Positions 16,035-24,586 of a stretch of 64,000 bases of DNA are shown here, one piece after another. Under the pieces are notes generated by a model. It was given only the letters and a program-made list of their open reading frames with translations, made no database searches and was not told the DNA's origin. Source of the DNA: Natroniella sulfidigena (lineage in GTDB: Bacteria; Bacillota; Halanaerobiia; Halobacteroidales; Halobacteroidaceae). The stretch spans positions 124,001-188,000 of the forward strand of contig NZ_JALKBY010000003.1 in assembly GCF_023223645.1 (NCBI RefSeq), written 5' to 3'. The position numbers and the translations under genes were made by a program. Position 1 is the first letter of the stretch. Every line of letters starts with the position of its first letter.

Positions 16035-18428
16035 TTAAAAGTAGACCTTTCGTTTATTTAGTAATTTCAATAGACCAGGCTTGCTAGTAGGAATTATAAT
16101 TTCTTGCATGATTTGGGCATGATCAAAACCAAAGGCTTGACCTGCTCTAAATTCATTCTGTGAAATTTCATTCATCGCCTTAGCTTTCTTAGCTGCTATA
16201 ATTCCTAATATTCCTCCTACTAAAAAGCTGATATAGAATGGAATATATGGTATCTCGGCCCCAGTTAAATAAAAGGTAGTCCCTAATAAGCCAGCTCCGA
16301 TTAAACAGCCATAACAACTACCCAAATCGATCCACTGCTTTTTATTTTGATCTTTCTCAATCAATCTAATAGCATTAATCAATAAAGTTTGATCAAATAA
16401 TAAAGAAAACAAAGTAAAAATAATTGCAGTTAATGCCATCAATAATGTCTTAACCTCACTTAAGATCTGATAAATTTGTCCTCTCAGGTCAGGATTGATA
16501 ACCCCTATTTGTGAAGTATAAGATGATAACCCCGTTCCTAACTGCTGCTCAACTATAGCTTCAATTCCCTCTAGTTCAGCTTCTGCAGGTGTTAATAAGG
16601 AGATTTCTGCTCCAGGAATAACACTTCCTGCTAGATGCTGATCTATTAAATCAATACTATCAGTAATCTCTTCATCTCTTAGTTTTGGTAAAGCTTGCTG
16701 AATATATTCCAATTCTTCAACAATTGCTTCAAAATCCAATCTCTGCAAACTGATTATCTCTTCTTCTAATTCAGCTAAATCTAGTGCTAAAGACTGCTGA
16801 TGCATCTGATTTAATTCAGTAAAGAGATCGCCAGTTGTTAAATCACCTACCAACTCTTGAGCTCGCTTTTCATCTCCAGCTTCTAAGTTAGATAATACCT
16901 GATTAACCCGTGTAACATCTTCTTGCCAAGTAGTCACTTCAGTCAACAGTGGATTGTACTGGTCAATAACTTCTATAATTTCAGCTGTATTTTGATCAAT
17001 TCTGCTTTCTAGTTCAGCCAAATTAGCTATTAACTCTTCTAACTGCTGCCGATAAGGACTTGTCGGCTCTAAATTATTACTCTGTGCCCTCAATTCAGCT
17101 TGCGTTGTCGCCAAAAATTCTTGAAATTCAATAATTAAACTTTGAGCATAATTTAATCTATTAATTAAAGTAACTAAATTATCTAAATTATCTTCTAAGC
17201 TCTGTAAGGTACTCTGTAATTGTCCAAGCTCAAAATCACCTTGTCCAAATCTATCTAGCTGATTGGTCAAATAATTAATCTCTTCTAATGTTTCAGTCAA
17301 TCGCTCAAAAGCAGTAATAACCTCCATCAATTCAGTTAATAAATTATCAGTTCTAGCAAAAATCTGATCTAATTGGGGAACAAGTTTAGACATCTGTTCC
17401 ACAGCATAAGCTAAATCTTGGCGAGGATTACTAACTTGTAAGCTACCTGCTTTGGCCCCTAACTTGTCACCTTCTAGCTGATAAGCACTTCCCCCTAAAA
17501 TTTCAGCACTATCTCCTGAAGTTATAACTGCCCGGGCCAACTGACCATCCAGTTCAGTTACACGCAACATAACCTGCTCTTGATCTTGAGCGGGAACAGC
17601 AAGTTGTGCTCCTAGTTGTAGATCAACTTCGTCTGTCAGCTCAATTTCAACTGTAGTAGCATAACTATTTAAAAAGTTTTTCATCTCACTCATCGTCTTA
17701 ACTAAAGAGTCCAAGTCACTAAAATCTGTCTTAGTAATATTCTCAGCCTCAACTTGATACTCCTCATTAACTGCTCCTGCCAGTTGATCACCTAAAGCCA
17801 ATAGATCATCTGCTTGTTGATCAATTGGAAAACGAACTGTCAAGACCTGATACTCCGCCATTAAATCCTCAATATCTTCTTGTACATCCGGTAATAACTC
17901 AGCATCTGTAACAATAACTTCTAATTTATCGCCATCAATAAAGGTAAAATCAACCCCTGATAAAGCCTCAACTTGATCTTGTAAAAATTGACCACTATCT
18001 GCTTGTAAACCTTGCACTGTAATCCGCGGTTCGGTCATCAATGATAAATTATTATACCCAGGTACATTTTGAAAATACTCATTGACCTGAGTATAGGTTT
18101 CTTGATTTTGATACTCTTCATCCAACTTAATGAAAAAATTAGTTTGCCCAGCTAATTCAATTCCTGTAACCAATTTTGAACCAGCTAGTTTAGTATCAAT
18201 TATCTCCTGCGATTGTCTTTTAGCTTCTTCCTGTAAGTCTTTATCAACAATCAATGCCAAATCATATTCACCATAATCTCCAAGTAACTCATTGACCGTA
18301 TCTCCAAAATAAAAATCGGCTAAATTACCTACAACTAATGAAAGTAATGTGCTTGCAATAATTGTTACCACAAGTAAAATAATAATATCTCTTCCAAAAC
18401 CTGATTTCAGAAGAAGCATTTTTTTCAC
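16035..18428 (-). CDS. Large ABC-permease-like protein with periplasmic coiled coil, unknown function
   Basis: 797 residues, no family recognised. One membrane segment at about 11-33 is followed by some 600 residues of extracytoplasmic sequence. That part is rich in Leu/Glu/Gln heptads (coiled coil about 370-600). Three more membrane segments lie at about 660-682, 698-717 and 727-746. The C-terminal tail has RAGQAFG (761-767), then 12 residues, then a Pro, which is the spacing of the EAA coupling loop of ABC permeases. The adjacent ATPase gene supports a transporter. It is the first gene after the promoter of the lipid A run. YhgE/Pip-like proteins share the layout of TM, long coil and TMs, but not the EAA tail. 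Confidence 0.8.
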   Translation of the reverse strand: MKKMLLLKSGFGRDIIILLVVTIIASTLLSLVVGNLADFYFGDTVNELLGDYGEYDLALIVDKDLQEEAKRQSQEIIDTKLAGSKLVTGIELAGQTNFFIKLDEEYQNQETYTQVNEYFQNVPGYNNLSLMTEPRITVQGLQADSGQFLQDQVEALSGVDFTFIDGDKLEVIVTDAELLPDVQEDIEDLMAEYQVLTVRFPIDQQADDLLALGDQLAGAVNEEYQVEAENITKTDFSDLDSLVKTMSEMKNFLNSYATTVEIELTDEVDLQLGAQLAVPAQDQEQVMLRVTELDGQLARAVITSGDSAEILGGSAYQLEGDKLGAKAGSLQVSNPRQDLAYAVEQMSKLVPQLDQIFARTDNLLTELMEVITAFERLTETLEEINYLTNQLDRFGQGDFELGQLQSTLQSLEDNLDNLVTLINRLNYAQSLIIEFQEFLATTQAELRAQSNNLEPTSPYRQQLEELIANLAELESRIDQNTAEIIEVIDQYNPLLTEVTTWQEDVTRVNQVLSNLEAGDEKRAQELVGDLTTGDLFTELNQMHQQSLALDLAELEEEIISLQRLDFEAIVEELEYIQQALPKLRDEEITDSIDLIDQHLAGSVIPGAEISLLTPAEAELEGIEAIVEQQLGTGLSSYTSQIGVINPDLRGQIYQILSEVKTLLMALTAIIFTLFSLLFDQTLLINAIRLIEKDQNKKQWIDLGSCYGCLIGAGLLGTTFYLTGAEIPYIPFYISFLVGGILGIIAAKKAKAMNEISQNEFRAGQAFGFDHAQIMQEIIIPTSKPGLLKLLNKRKVYF

Positions 18429-18442
18429 TCCTATCCTCCCCT

Positions 18443-18472
18443 ATTATAACATCCAAAGAAAGGAGGAGTAAA
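18443..18472 (-). promoter_or_regulatory. Candidate sigma-A promoter of the lipid A run
   Basis: On the minus strand, TTTACT (-35, 18467-18472) is followed after 18 bases by TATAAT (-10, 18443-18448), with TG one base upstream of the -10. It lies just ahead of the ribosome binding site of the 797-residue gene and after a terminator. It is the only clear promoter seen before the long series of lpx/kds/lpt genes. Confidence 0.6.
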
Positions 18473-18561
18473 CAGAATCCTTCCTGTAATTAATGGATTA
18501 AGATGAATTAATTGTTTGTGATTCTAATGATTAAATAGTTAACCTTCCAAAATATTATAAC

Positions 18562-18597
18562 AAAAAAAGTTGGAGAGTACAATTTAAACTCCCCAAC
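18562..18597 (-). terminator. Rho-independent terminator after lptA-like gene
   Basis: Minus-strand hairpin GTTGGGGAGT ... ACTCTCCAAC with an AT-rich loop, followed by seven Ts (18568-18562). It closes the lptF-lptG-lptD-lptC-lptA series and separates it from the lipid A run. Confidence 0.8.
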
Positions 18598-18605
18598 CCT
18601 TAACT

Positions 18606-19229
18606 TTAAAGCTCAAATTCTAATTTAACATCTCCTGTAGCATCAAAATCACCTGTTTCTAAATCTATTACAACCTTCTTAGCCTGTAACCATTGGTCAT
18701 CCTCTTTAATTTCAACATTTTCTGTAATAACAATCTCATCTTTATCAGCTTGAGACTCTAATCTTTCACCGGTAACCTCCTGTCCATCATAGATTACAAA
18801 CAAATCACCTGTAGCCAATAGATCATCAGTATCCGTCCAGATTTTGAGATAATCGGCTGTTAAATCTAATGGCTCTCCTCCTTTTTCGGTCTTAAGGCGT
18901 ACCTCTTCCTCAGCAATCAATAAATCCTCTTGTAATTGCAAGGTCAATTGTTGGCCCCAGATCTGGTCTCCAGCTGTTTGCTCAAGGTAAACATCTTCTG
19001 TAAAGAAAAGTTTTTCTGTCTTACGATTCATCTCCAATTGCTCAGCAGTTATCTCATCATCTTGATAAAGGAAGTAGACATCTCCTGTAGCTAGATAAAT
19101 CTCTTCTTCCTTTAGGTAACGGAGCTGTTTAGATGTTAATCTTCCTTGGTCTGCTAACTCTTCTTCTGCCTCGACAATAGGTGTAACTAGTAGTAATAAT
19201 AAGAAGATAATCAGTAACTTACTTCTCAT
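18606..19229 (-). CDS. lptA: Second LptA/OstA-like periplasmic protein
   Basis: About 207 residues with a signal peptide (MRSKLLIIFL to about VEA) and repeated OstA-type strands (YLATGDVYF, LLATGDLFV, DATGDVKLEF). LptA-like proteins bridge LPS between membranes. ATG at 19229 follows GAAGGGG and lies inside the end of the upstream LptC-like gene; the frame continues to 19253 without a better start. It is the last gene before a terminator. A second LptA/LptC pair lies at the left edge of the window, so the two sets may serve different sites or be partly redundant. Confidence 0.82.
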   Translation of the reverse strand: MRSKLLIIFLLLLLVTPIVEAEEELADQGRLTSKQLRYLKEEEIYLATGDVYFLYQDDEITAEQLEMNRKTEKLFFTEDVYLEQTAGDQIWGQQLTLQLQEDLLIAEEEVRLKTEKGGEPLDLTADYLKIWTDTDDLLATGDLFVIYDGQEVTGERLESQADKDEIVITENVEIKEDDQWLQAKKVVIDLETGDFDATGDVKLEFEL

Positions 19230-19785
19230 CACTGTCAGCCCCTTCAAAATCAAAAGTCATCTCTACTCCAATTGTAAAATCAATTACCTCTGCTGTCAAA
19301 TCAACTATCATTCCTCCAGCAGATAATTCTCCATCATCAAATAGATAGCTTACTGGACTATCAGTCCTAAACTTCTGCTCCTCTGCTAACCAATCTAGCT
19401 TCTCGGTCCTAATTTGTTGGCCCGTACTCTCTTTTAATTGCACATCCCCTCTTAACTGCAAATCTTTACTCTCTTGCTTATAAATCAAACGTTCCACATC
19501 TAAATTATATCTAACTTGCTCCCCTTCAAAAAACTTTCCATCTTTAACTCCCTGAGCAATTATTCTTTCTAATTGATCATCATCAGTAACTAGCGGTTCT
19601 ATAACTTCTTCTAACTGCAAATCCCATCTCCGTTCTTGCCCTAAATAACTGATAATCCTACTCTCTTTAATTTGATATTGATAATCGACCTGCTCTTCTT
19701 TCTCCTCTTCATCCTCTAAGAATACTACTACACTAAAACCTAAGATAACTATAATTACTAGTAGGTACAAACTAGTCCGTTTCAT
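19219..19785 (-). CDS. lptC: Second LptC-like protein
   Basis: 188 residues: one membrane anchor at about 5-22, then a charged linker and beta-rich sequence with QLRGDVQL and an LptC-like spacing. No strong motif exists for the family, so the call rests on size, topology and position between lptD and an lptA-like gene. ATG at 19785 follows AGGAGG by 8 bases. It overlaps lptD by 14 bases and the LptA-like gene by 11. Tight coupling with lptD suggests this set works directly with the outer-membrane translocon. Confidence 0.75.
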   Translation of the reverse strand: MKRTSLYLLVIIVILGFSVVVFLEDEEEKEEQVDYQYQIKESRIISYLGQERRWDLQLEEVIEPLVTDDDQLERIIAQGVKDGKFFEGEQVRYNLDVERLIYKQESKDLQLRGDVQLKESTGQQIRTEKLDWLAEEQKFRTDSPVSYLFDDGELSAGGMIVDLTAEVIDFTIGVEMTFDFEGADSDEK

Positions 19786-22054
19786 CAAGTAAACCTCCTA
19801 AATCTGTATCAAACAACATCCCTTCTTCTTCACTACTACCAAATTTGAGCTCTTGTTCAGAAAAAGCTGTGATCTGATATTGAAGCCAGATTTCTTGATC
19901 AATATGGTCATAAGATAAGGTTAACTTTCGGCAGTGAAGATCCCGCTCTATTGCTAAGTTAGCTGTAGTAAATCGATCACTAGGTCGGTCATAACTACTG
20001 TTTAACTTAATATTCCATTGGCCTGTCGTCCAATCTAAGCTATTATCCCATTTAATCATTTCTAAATCATTCAGATCCAAACGAACCCCTGTTTGATAAT
20101 TGAGATTCTCCTTTTCTACTTTAAAAGTAGTAGCAAATTGCTTAAATTCTCTGTGGTTTAAATCATAAGAGAGTACATTCTCTAATTGATACTCTTCGTT
20201 AAATTGATAGTTTAACCTCTGTTCTAGATCATCATACTCTCCGGTCAAAAAATCATATCCTGTCGTCAATTGAAATCTACTTCTACCTCTTCGCCACAGT
20301 AATCTTTCTTCTAACTTATGGCGATCATTGACTGTAGAGAAATCATCTGGAGCCATTCCTTGGACTGTCTGATAACGATGGCTAAGTCGATTAGACCAAT
20401 TATTACCCAAATCACTGAACAAAATCAAGTTACTATCATAAGACCAGTGAGCATAACCTTGATCATAGATATCCTGTCGAATGCCCTGCTGATAATTAAG
20501 ACGATTGGCAGGAGTTAATCTTAAATCATCTTGATAATTACCTTCCAAATAACCATGTTGCTTAGTATCTTCCCAATCAACTTGGTAGCGATTACTCCCT
20601 CCTAAGCCTAGTTCAAAGTTGGTTAAAGAATCAACTTCTAATAATCGGGCAGGGGCCAACGTCAAATCAAACTTGGGTAGATAGTAACTTTCAACCTCTT
20701 CAGTATCACCTTGTAGATCAGCTTTAAGAGTCCAATCATAAGCTCGTTGATCCTCAGTTAAGCGGATAGCAGTATCATAATCACCATACTCATGCTGCTT
20801 AGCAGTCTCATAATCAAGATCTAATTCATAATCAAGGAAGAGTTCATTTGTAAAATAAGTCCGATAATCAAGCCCTAAACCATAAGAGTTAAGGTGCTCC
20901 TCCCGTTCAGTATAACCATAATCAAGACCAATTGCTAAACGATCATCATAAAAGTCATCTCTCAACTTATCAAAATCTAAACCTAAATCAAGACGATGTT
21001 GATACCTTTGATCCTGTCTATAATCTGCTCTAACTTCGTTGGCCCAATTATCAAACTCAAGGGATTGATCAAAGTTAAGATCAAGCCAGGTGCCATGTTG
21101 CGGGTCAGTTAAATAATTAGAATAATGGTTTTGATAAGCTAAATTAAAGTTTCGCTCACCATCGTCTAACTTCATCTTCCGGTCAAGCTCTGTACTGACC
21201 CAGGGTCCATCATCTTGTTCACGTTTGTCATCTTCTAGATATAGATAAAGATAAGCCTGATCATCTTCTTGGGAGCGATAATAATGCTTGAACCCTCCAG
21301 CAAAACCCATTTCACTAAAATAATCGAGATATAACTGGCCAAAATCACCTTCTAATGCCGAAGCGGGCCAACTCTCATAATCAGAACCTAAGTAATAATT
21401 ATACGTAGTCTTAACAAACCACCCCCGCTGCCTACTATAACCAGCCTGCGGATAAAACCCAGGTTCTTGATCCCGCAAGGAGTAAACCATTACTGGCAAA
21501 TAAAACAACGGTAAATTACCACTCATCTCCCAAAAGACAACATGCTTAGCTACAATTCTATCACCAGGATAAACCACTAATTCGTTGGCCTTAAAATAAT
21601 AATGAGACTCCTCACGGTCACAGGTTGTAAAATGAGTATCATCCATTTCAATCTCTTCTGGATTATAATTAACTTCAGGACTTTCTAAGTGGATTGGCTC
21701 TTCAATATCAGAAGCAATAATTATTCCTTCCCCTTCAACCAAAACTCCCTGTCTAGTCTCTAAATCATGCTCTAAATACTCAGCACTAAATTGACCATCA
21801 CCTTCTATAACATTGACATTACCTGTAGCTATTAATTTATTTTCTGCTAAATCTATCTCCATTTCAGTAGCTTCAATCTCCATCTCATCAGTTACCAAAT
21901 AAGCAGAACCAATAGCTTTAATCATCTGTTCTTCTCGAAAATAAAGCACCTGATCAGCTTCAAGGTTGACCTTTTCTTCTGCTGCTAAGGCAGTTGGGGA
22001 GGCAAGTAAGATTATGATTAATACTAGATAAAGTTTATAACTAACTGCTTTGAT
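19772..22054 (-). CDS. lptD: LptD-like outer membrane LPS translocon, with unusual ATC start
   Basis: About 760 residues if started at ATC 22054. An OstA-like N-terminal domain (LIATGNVNV) precedes a long beta-barrel rich in Tyr, Asp and Leu strands. The family motif FTTCD ... HYYFKA ... PLFYLPVM is clear. LptD inserts LPS into the outer leaflet. The first canonical start in frame, GTG at 21949, would remove the signal peptide. From the ATC the frame reads a good signal peptide (KAVSYKLYLVLIII to about ALA), and AAAGGGG lies 8 bases upstream. No ATG, GTG or TTG lies between that site and the preceding in-frame TAG. No LptE gene was seen nearby. Confidence 0.88.
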   Translation of the reverse strand: MKAVSYKLYLVLIIILLASPTALAAEEKVNLEADQVLYFREEQMIKAIGSAYLVTDEMEIEATEMEIDLAENKLIATGNVNVIEGDGQFSAEYLEHDLETRQGVLVEGEGIIIASDIEEPIHLESPEVNYNPEEIEMDDTHFTTCDREESHYYFKANELVVYPGDRIVAKHVVFWEMSGNLPLFYLPVMVYSLRDQEPGFYPQAGYSRQRGWFVKTTYNYYLGSDYESWPASALEGDFGQLYLDYFSEMGFAGGFKHYYRSQEDDQAYLYLYLEDDKREQDDGPWVSTELDRKMKLDDGERNFNLAYQNHYSNYLTDPQHGTWLDLNFDQSLEFDNWANEVRADYRQDQRYQHRLDLGLDFDKLRDDFYDDRLAIGLDYGYTEREEHLNSYGLGLDYRTYFTNELFLDYELDLDYETAKQHEYGDYDTAIRLTEDQRAYDWTLKADLQGDTEEVESYYLPKFDLTLAPARLLEVDSLTNFELGLGGSNRYQVDWEDTKQHGYLEGNYQDDLRLTPANRLNYQQGIRQDIYDQGYAHWSYDSNLILFSDLGNNWSNRLSHRYQTVQGMAPDDFSTVNDRHKLEERLLWRRGRSRFQLTTGYDFLTGEYDDLEQRLNYQFNEEYQLENVLSYDLNHREFKQFATTFKVEKENLNYQTGVRLDLNDLEMIKWDNSLDWTTGQWNIKLNSSYDRPSDRFTTANLAIERDLHCRKLTLSYDHIDQEIWLQYQITAFSEQELKFGSSEEEGMLFDTDLGGLLDETD

Positions 22055-22078
22055 TGTTGCTACCCCTTTCTAGGTTTT

Positions 22079-22392
22079 TAGTGATTAGTAACTGGTAACT
22101 AGTAATTAGTAAATTCAACCCCCTAGAAACATGCAATCAAAACCTTGTTAGACGCAGACTAAATTCGGATTGAAATCCGACTAACACAAGACAATTTCAA
22201 GATCATAAAATAAATTTTAATTGGTTTTAATCAGAATTTAGTTAGATCTTAGTCACCCCAAGAGTACTTCCTCAGAAAACAAAAAACGTTTTCTTAAGGG
22301 CGCTGTGTCAAAAGATTTTGACTTTGATTTTACCAATCACGAATCACTAATTACCAATTACTAAAGCGAAGCTTTATTGTAATTCAGCTAGA
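22079..22392. repeat. About 305-base mosaic element, copy 1 of a near-identical pair
   Basis: The left end carries TTAGTAA, CTGGTAA, CTAGTAA, TTAGTAA units, and the right end inverted units (ATCACTA, ATTACCA, ATTACTA) before AAGCTTTATTGTAAT. The core has ATTCGGATTGAAATCCGA and the block CCCCAAGAGTACTTCCTCAG. A hairpin AGAAAACAAAAAACGTTTTCT and GGGCGCTGTG follow. A copy with about 20 differences lies at 52390-52692. It fills the gap between lptG and lptD. Confidence 0.85.
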
Positions 22393-23466
22393 ATAATTCT
22401 CTTTAAATAACAGATACACCCCTACCCCACCTACCAATAAATTAGGAATCCAAACGGCTAAAAATGGTTCAATAACCCCATTCCCACCTAATGATCGAAA
22501 GATAGAGACCACAGCAAAGTAAATAAAGATAATAATAATACTAGCTATAATCCCAAACAGCCTGCCTTTTTCAGAACCAGCACTTAATGGAGCACCAATC
22601 AAGACAAAGACCAACGGTAAAATTGCCTCTGCTAATTTAAAATGATACTCTACTAATAATTGATTGGTATCAATCCCTGCATCTGTAAATAAATCGATCT
22701 GTTCTCGTAATTGTTTGCGATTCATCTCACCTGGTTCCCTATTATTATATTGATAAAACTGCCTAAAATCTCGACCAACTTCTACTTCTAACTTTCTAAA
22801 ACTTTCTTCCTTAACTAAATAACCATCAACATCCAGTTCACTAATTAATCCTTCCTCCAACAACCAACTATCTTCTGTAAAACTACCTTCTGTAGCAGTA
22901 ATTATTTGCTTCCCTGTTCCTTGTTGATAAATCATAACCCTTTCTAATTGCTGCTTTTGATCATCAACTTCTCCAGCATAAAAGTAGCGATCTTCTCCTC
23001 CTCTAAAAAGAAGATCGGTATAAACTCCTGGATCCTTATCTTGATAGACCTCTTCTTCTACTAACCGCTGATAATTAGCATTAGCTTGAGGCACAACCTC
23101 TTCATTCAGGCCATAAATTATAAAACTTGCTACTAGAGCTAGAGCTAATAATGGATAAACTAAACGAATAAAGCTGATTCCTCCTATCTGCAAAGCACTC
23201 AATTCATTATCCTTACCTAACCGACCTAAAGATAAGATAGTAGCTAACAAAACTGCTATCGCAATACTCTGCACCACAATAGGAGGTAGCCGATACAATA
23301 ACAACCTAATTACAATCGCAATTGGAACCTCTCGAATAATGATAAAATCAGTCAATTGAAATAAATAACCACTCAACATCACTATTACTAGTCCAACCAA
23401 GGAATAAAAAGAAGGTTTTAAAAATTCTAGTACTAGATACCGATCAACTATTTTTAGTCCTTTCAT
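22384..23466 (-). CDS. lptG: LptF/LptG-type LPS export permease
   Basis: 360 residues of the YjgP/YjgQ family. Membrane segments lie at about 14-34, 52-72 and 98-118, a periplasmic domain at about 125-270, and three more segments at 275-350. LptF and LptG form the transmembrane dimer that extracts LPS from the inner membrane, driven by LptB. It overlaps the upstream paralogue by four bases (ATGA) and has GGGGAGG upstream. Which copy is F and which G is not certain. Confidence 0.88.
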   Translation of the reverse strand: MKGLKIVDRYLVLEFLKPSFYSLVGLVIVMLSGYLFQLTDFIIIREVPIAIVIRLLLYRLPPIVVQSIAIAVLLATILSLGRLGKDNELSALQIGGISFIRLVYPLLALALVASFIIYGLNEEVVPQANANYQRLVEEEVYQDKDPGVYTDLLFRGGEDRYFYAGEVDDQKQQLERVMIYQQGTGKQIITATEGSFTEDSWLLEEGLISELDVDGYLVKEESFRKLEVEVGRDFRQFYQYNNREPGEMNRKQLREQIDLFTDAGIDTNQLLVEYHFKLAEAILPLVFVLIGAPLSAGSEKGRLFGIIASIIIIFIYFAVVSIFRSLGGNGVIEPFLAVWIPNLLVGGVGVYLLFKENYSS

Positions 23467-24569
23467 AAATCCTCCCCAATCGGAAAATATTCCTCTTTGA
23501 AAATTAAATAAATTGCTACTCCTGTAAAGATCAAATTAGGCAACCACGCTGCTAATAATGGCGTTATCATCTGATTTCTGCCTAACGAACGAAAAAAGGA
23601 TACTAATAAATAATATAAAAACATAATTATAATACTACTTATCACTCCAAAAGCCTTACCCTGCTTTGATTTCAAACTCAACGGTACCCCAAGTAGAACA
23701 AAGATTAAGGAAATAAAGACTTCAGCTAACTTCAGATGATAATCAACCAATAATGAACTGACGTCTAAACCACTTGATTGAAAGAGCTCGATCTCTTTTC
23801 TTAACTCCGCTCGACTCATTTCAGCAGTCGTTCGTTGTTGCCCATAAAATTCTCTGATTTCTTGATTTAGATTTATCTCCATCTCATCAAAATCAGATTG
23901 ATAAGTTAACTCTCCCTTATCATCTAATTTATGGATCATCCCTTCTTCTAAATGCCAGATTTCCCCCGCAAAATAACCTCGCTCTGCTCTTATTAGACGA
24001 GGAAATCCATCTTCTTCAATCTCATAAGCTATAATTTGTTCTAACCTTCCTTGCCGATTATCAATTTGTTGAATATAAAAGTATTTATCATCTCCTCCCT
24101 CAAAGAAGGTACCTTGTTGTAAGTTAGGAGGCCCTTCTTCTAGGATGGTCTGTCTGATAATATTTTGAGCCCGATGATTAGTCCACGGTACAACCTGTTG
24201 GCTGATTAAATAATTGCTCAAACTGATTATTATAGCGAGTAAGAATAAAGGAGCCAACAAACGCTGTAAACTAGCTCCCCCCATTCTCAAAGCAGTCAAT
24301 TCATTATTCTTAACCAATTGACTCATTGCAAGTAAAGTAGCAAATAAGACAGAAATGGCTAGACTCTCTATTAGAATATCGGGGATTTTATACAATAACA
24401 ATTCCAAAATTGTCAAAACCGGAATGCTTTTAACAATAATTAAATCGGTCAACTCAAATAAATAACTACTAATTAAAATCACTGTCAAAATAGAGAGCGA
24501 CAGTAAAAATGGTTTTAAAAATTCCGCTAACAAATATCTATCAACTATATGAGGTTTTAATTTCAACAC
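23463..24569 (-). CDS. lptF: LptF/LptG-type LPS export permease (paralogue)
   Basis: 368 residues, same layout as its neighbour: three N-terminal membrane segments, a periplasmic beta-rich domain, three C-terminal segments. The conserved start IVDRYLLAEFLKPF is shared with the other copy. The start is GTG at 24569 after AGAGGTG; TTG directly after it is an alternative. It ends in a four-base overlap with the next gene, as expected for subunits made in equal amounts. lptB, the ATPase, is not in the window. Confidence 0.88.
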   Translation of the reverse strand: MLKLKPHIVDRYLLAEFLKPFLLSLSILTVILISSYLFELTDLIIVKSIPVLTILELLLYKIPDILIESLAISVLFATLLAMSQLVKNNELTALRMGGASLQRLLAPLFLLAIIISLSNYLISQQVVPWTNHRAQNIIRQTILEEGPPNLQQGTFFEGGDDKYFYIQQIDNRQGRLEQIIAYEIEEDGFPRLIRAERGYFAGEIWHLEEGMIHKLDDKGELTYQSDFDEMEINLNQEIREFYGQQRTTAEMSRAELRKEIELFQSSGLDVSSLLVDYHLKLAEVFISLIFVLLGVPLSLKSKQGKAFGVISSIIIMFLYYLLVSFFRSLGRNQMITPLLAAWLPNLIFTGVAIYLIFKEEYFPIGEDL

Positions 24570-24586
24570 ACCAACACCTCTTTATC

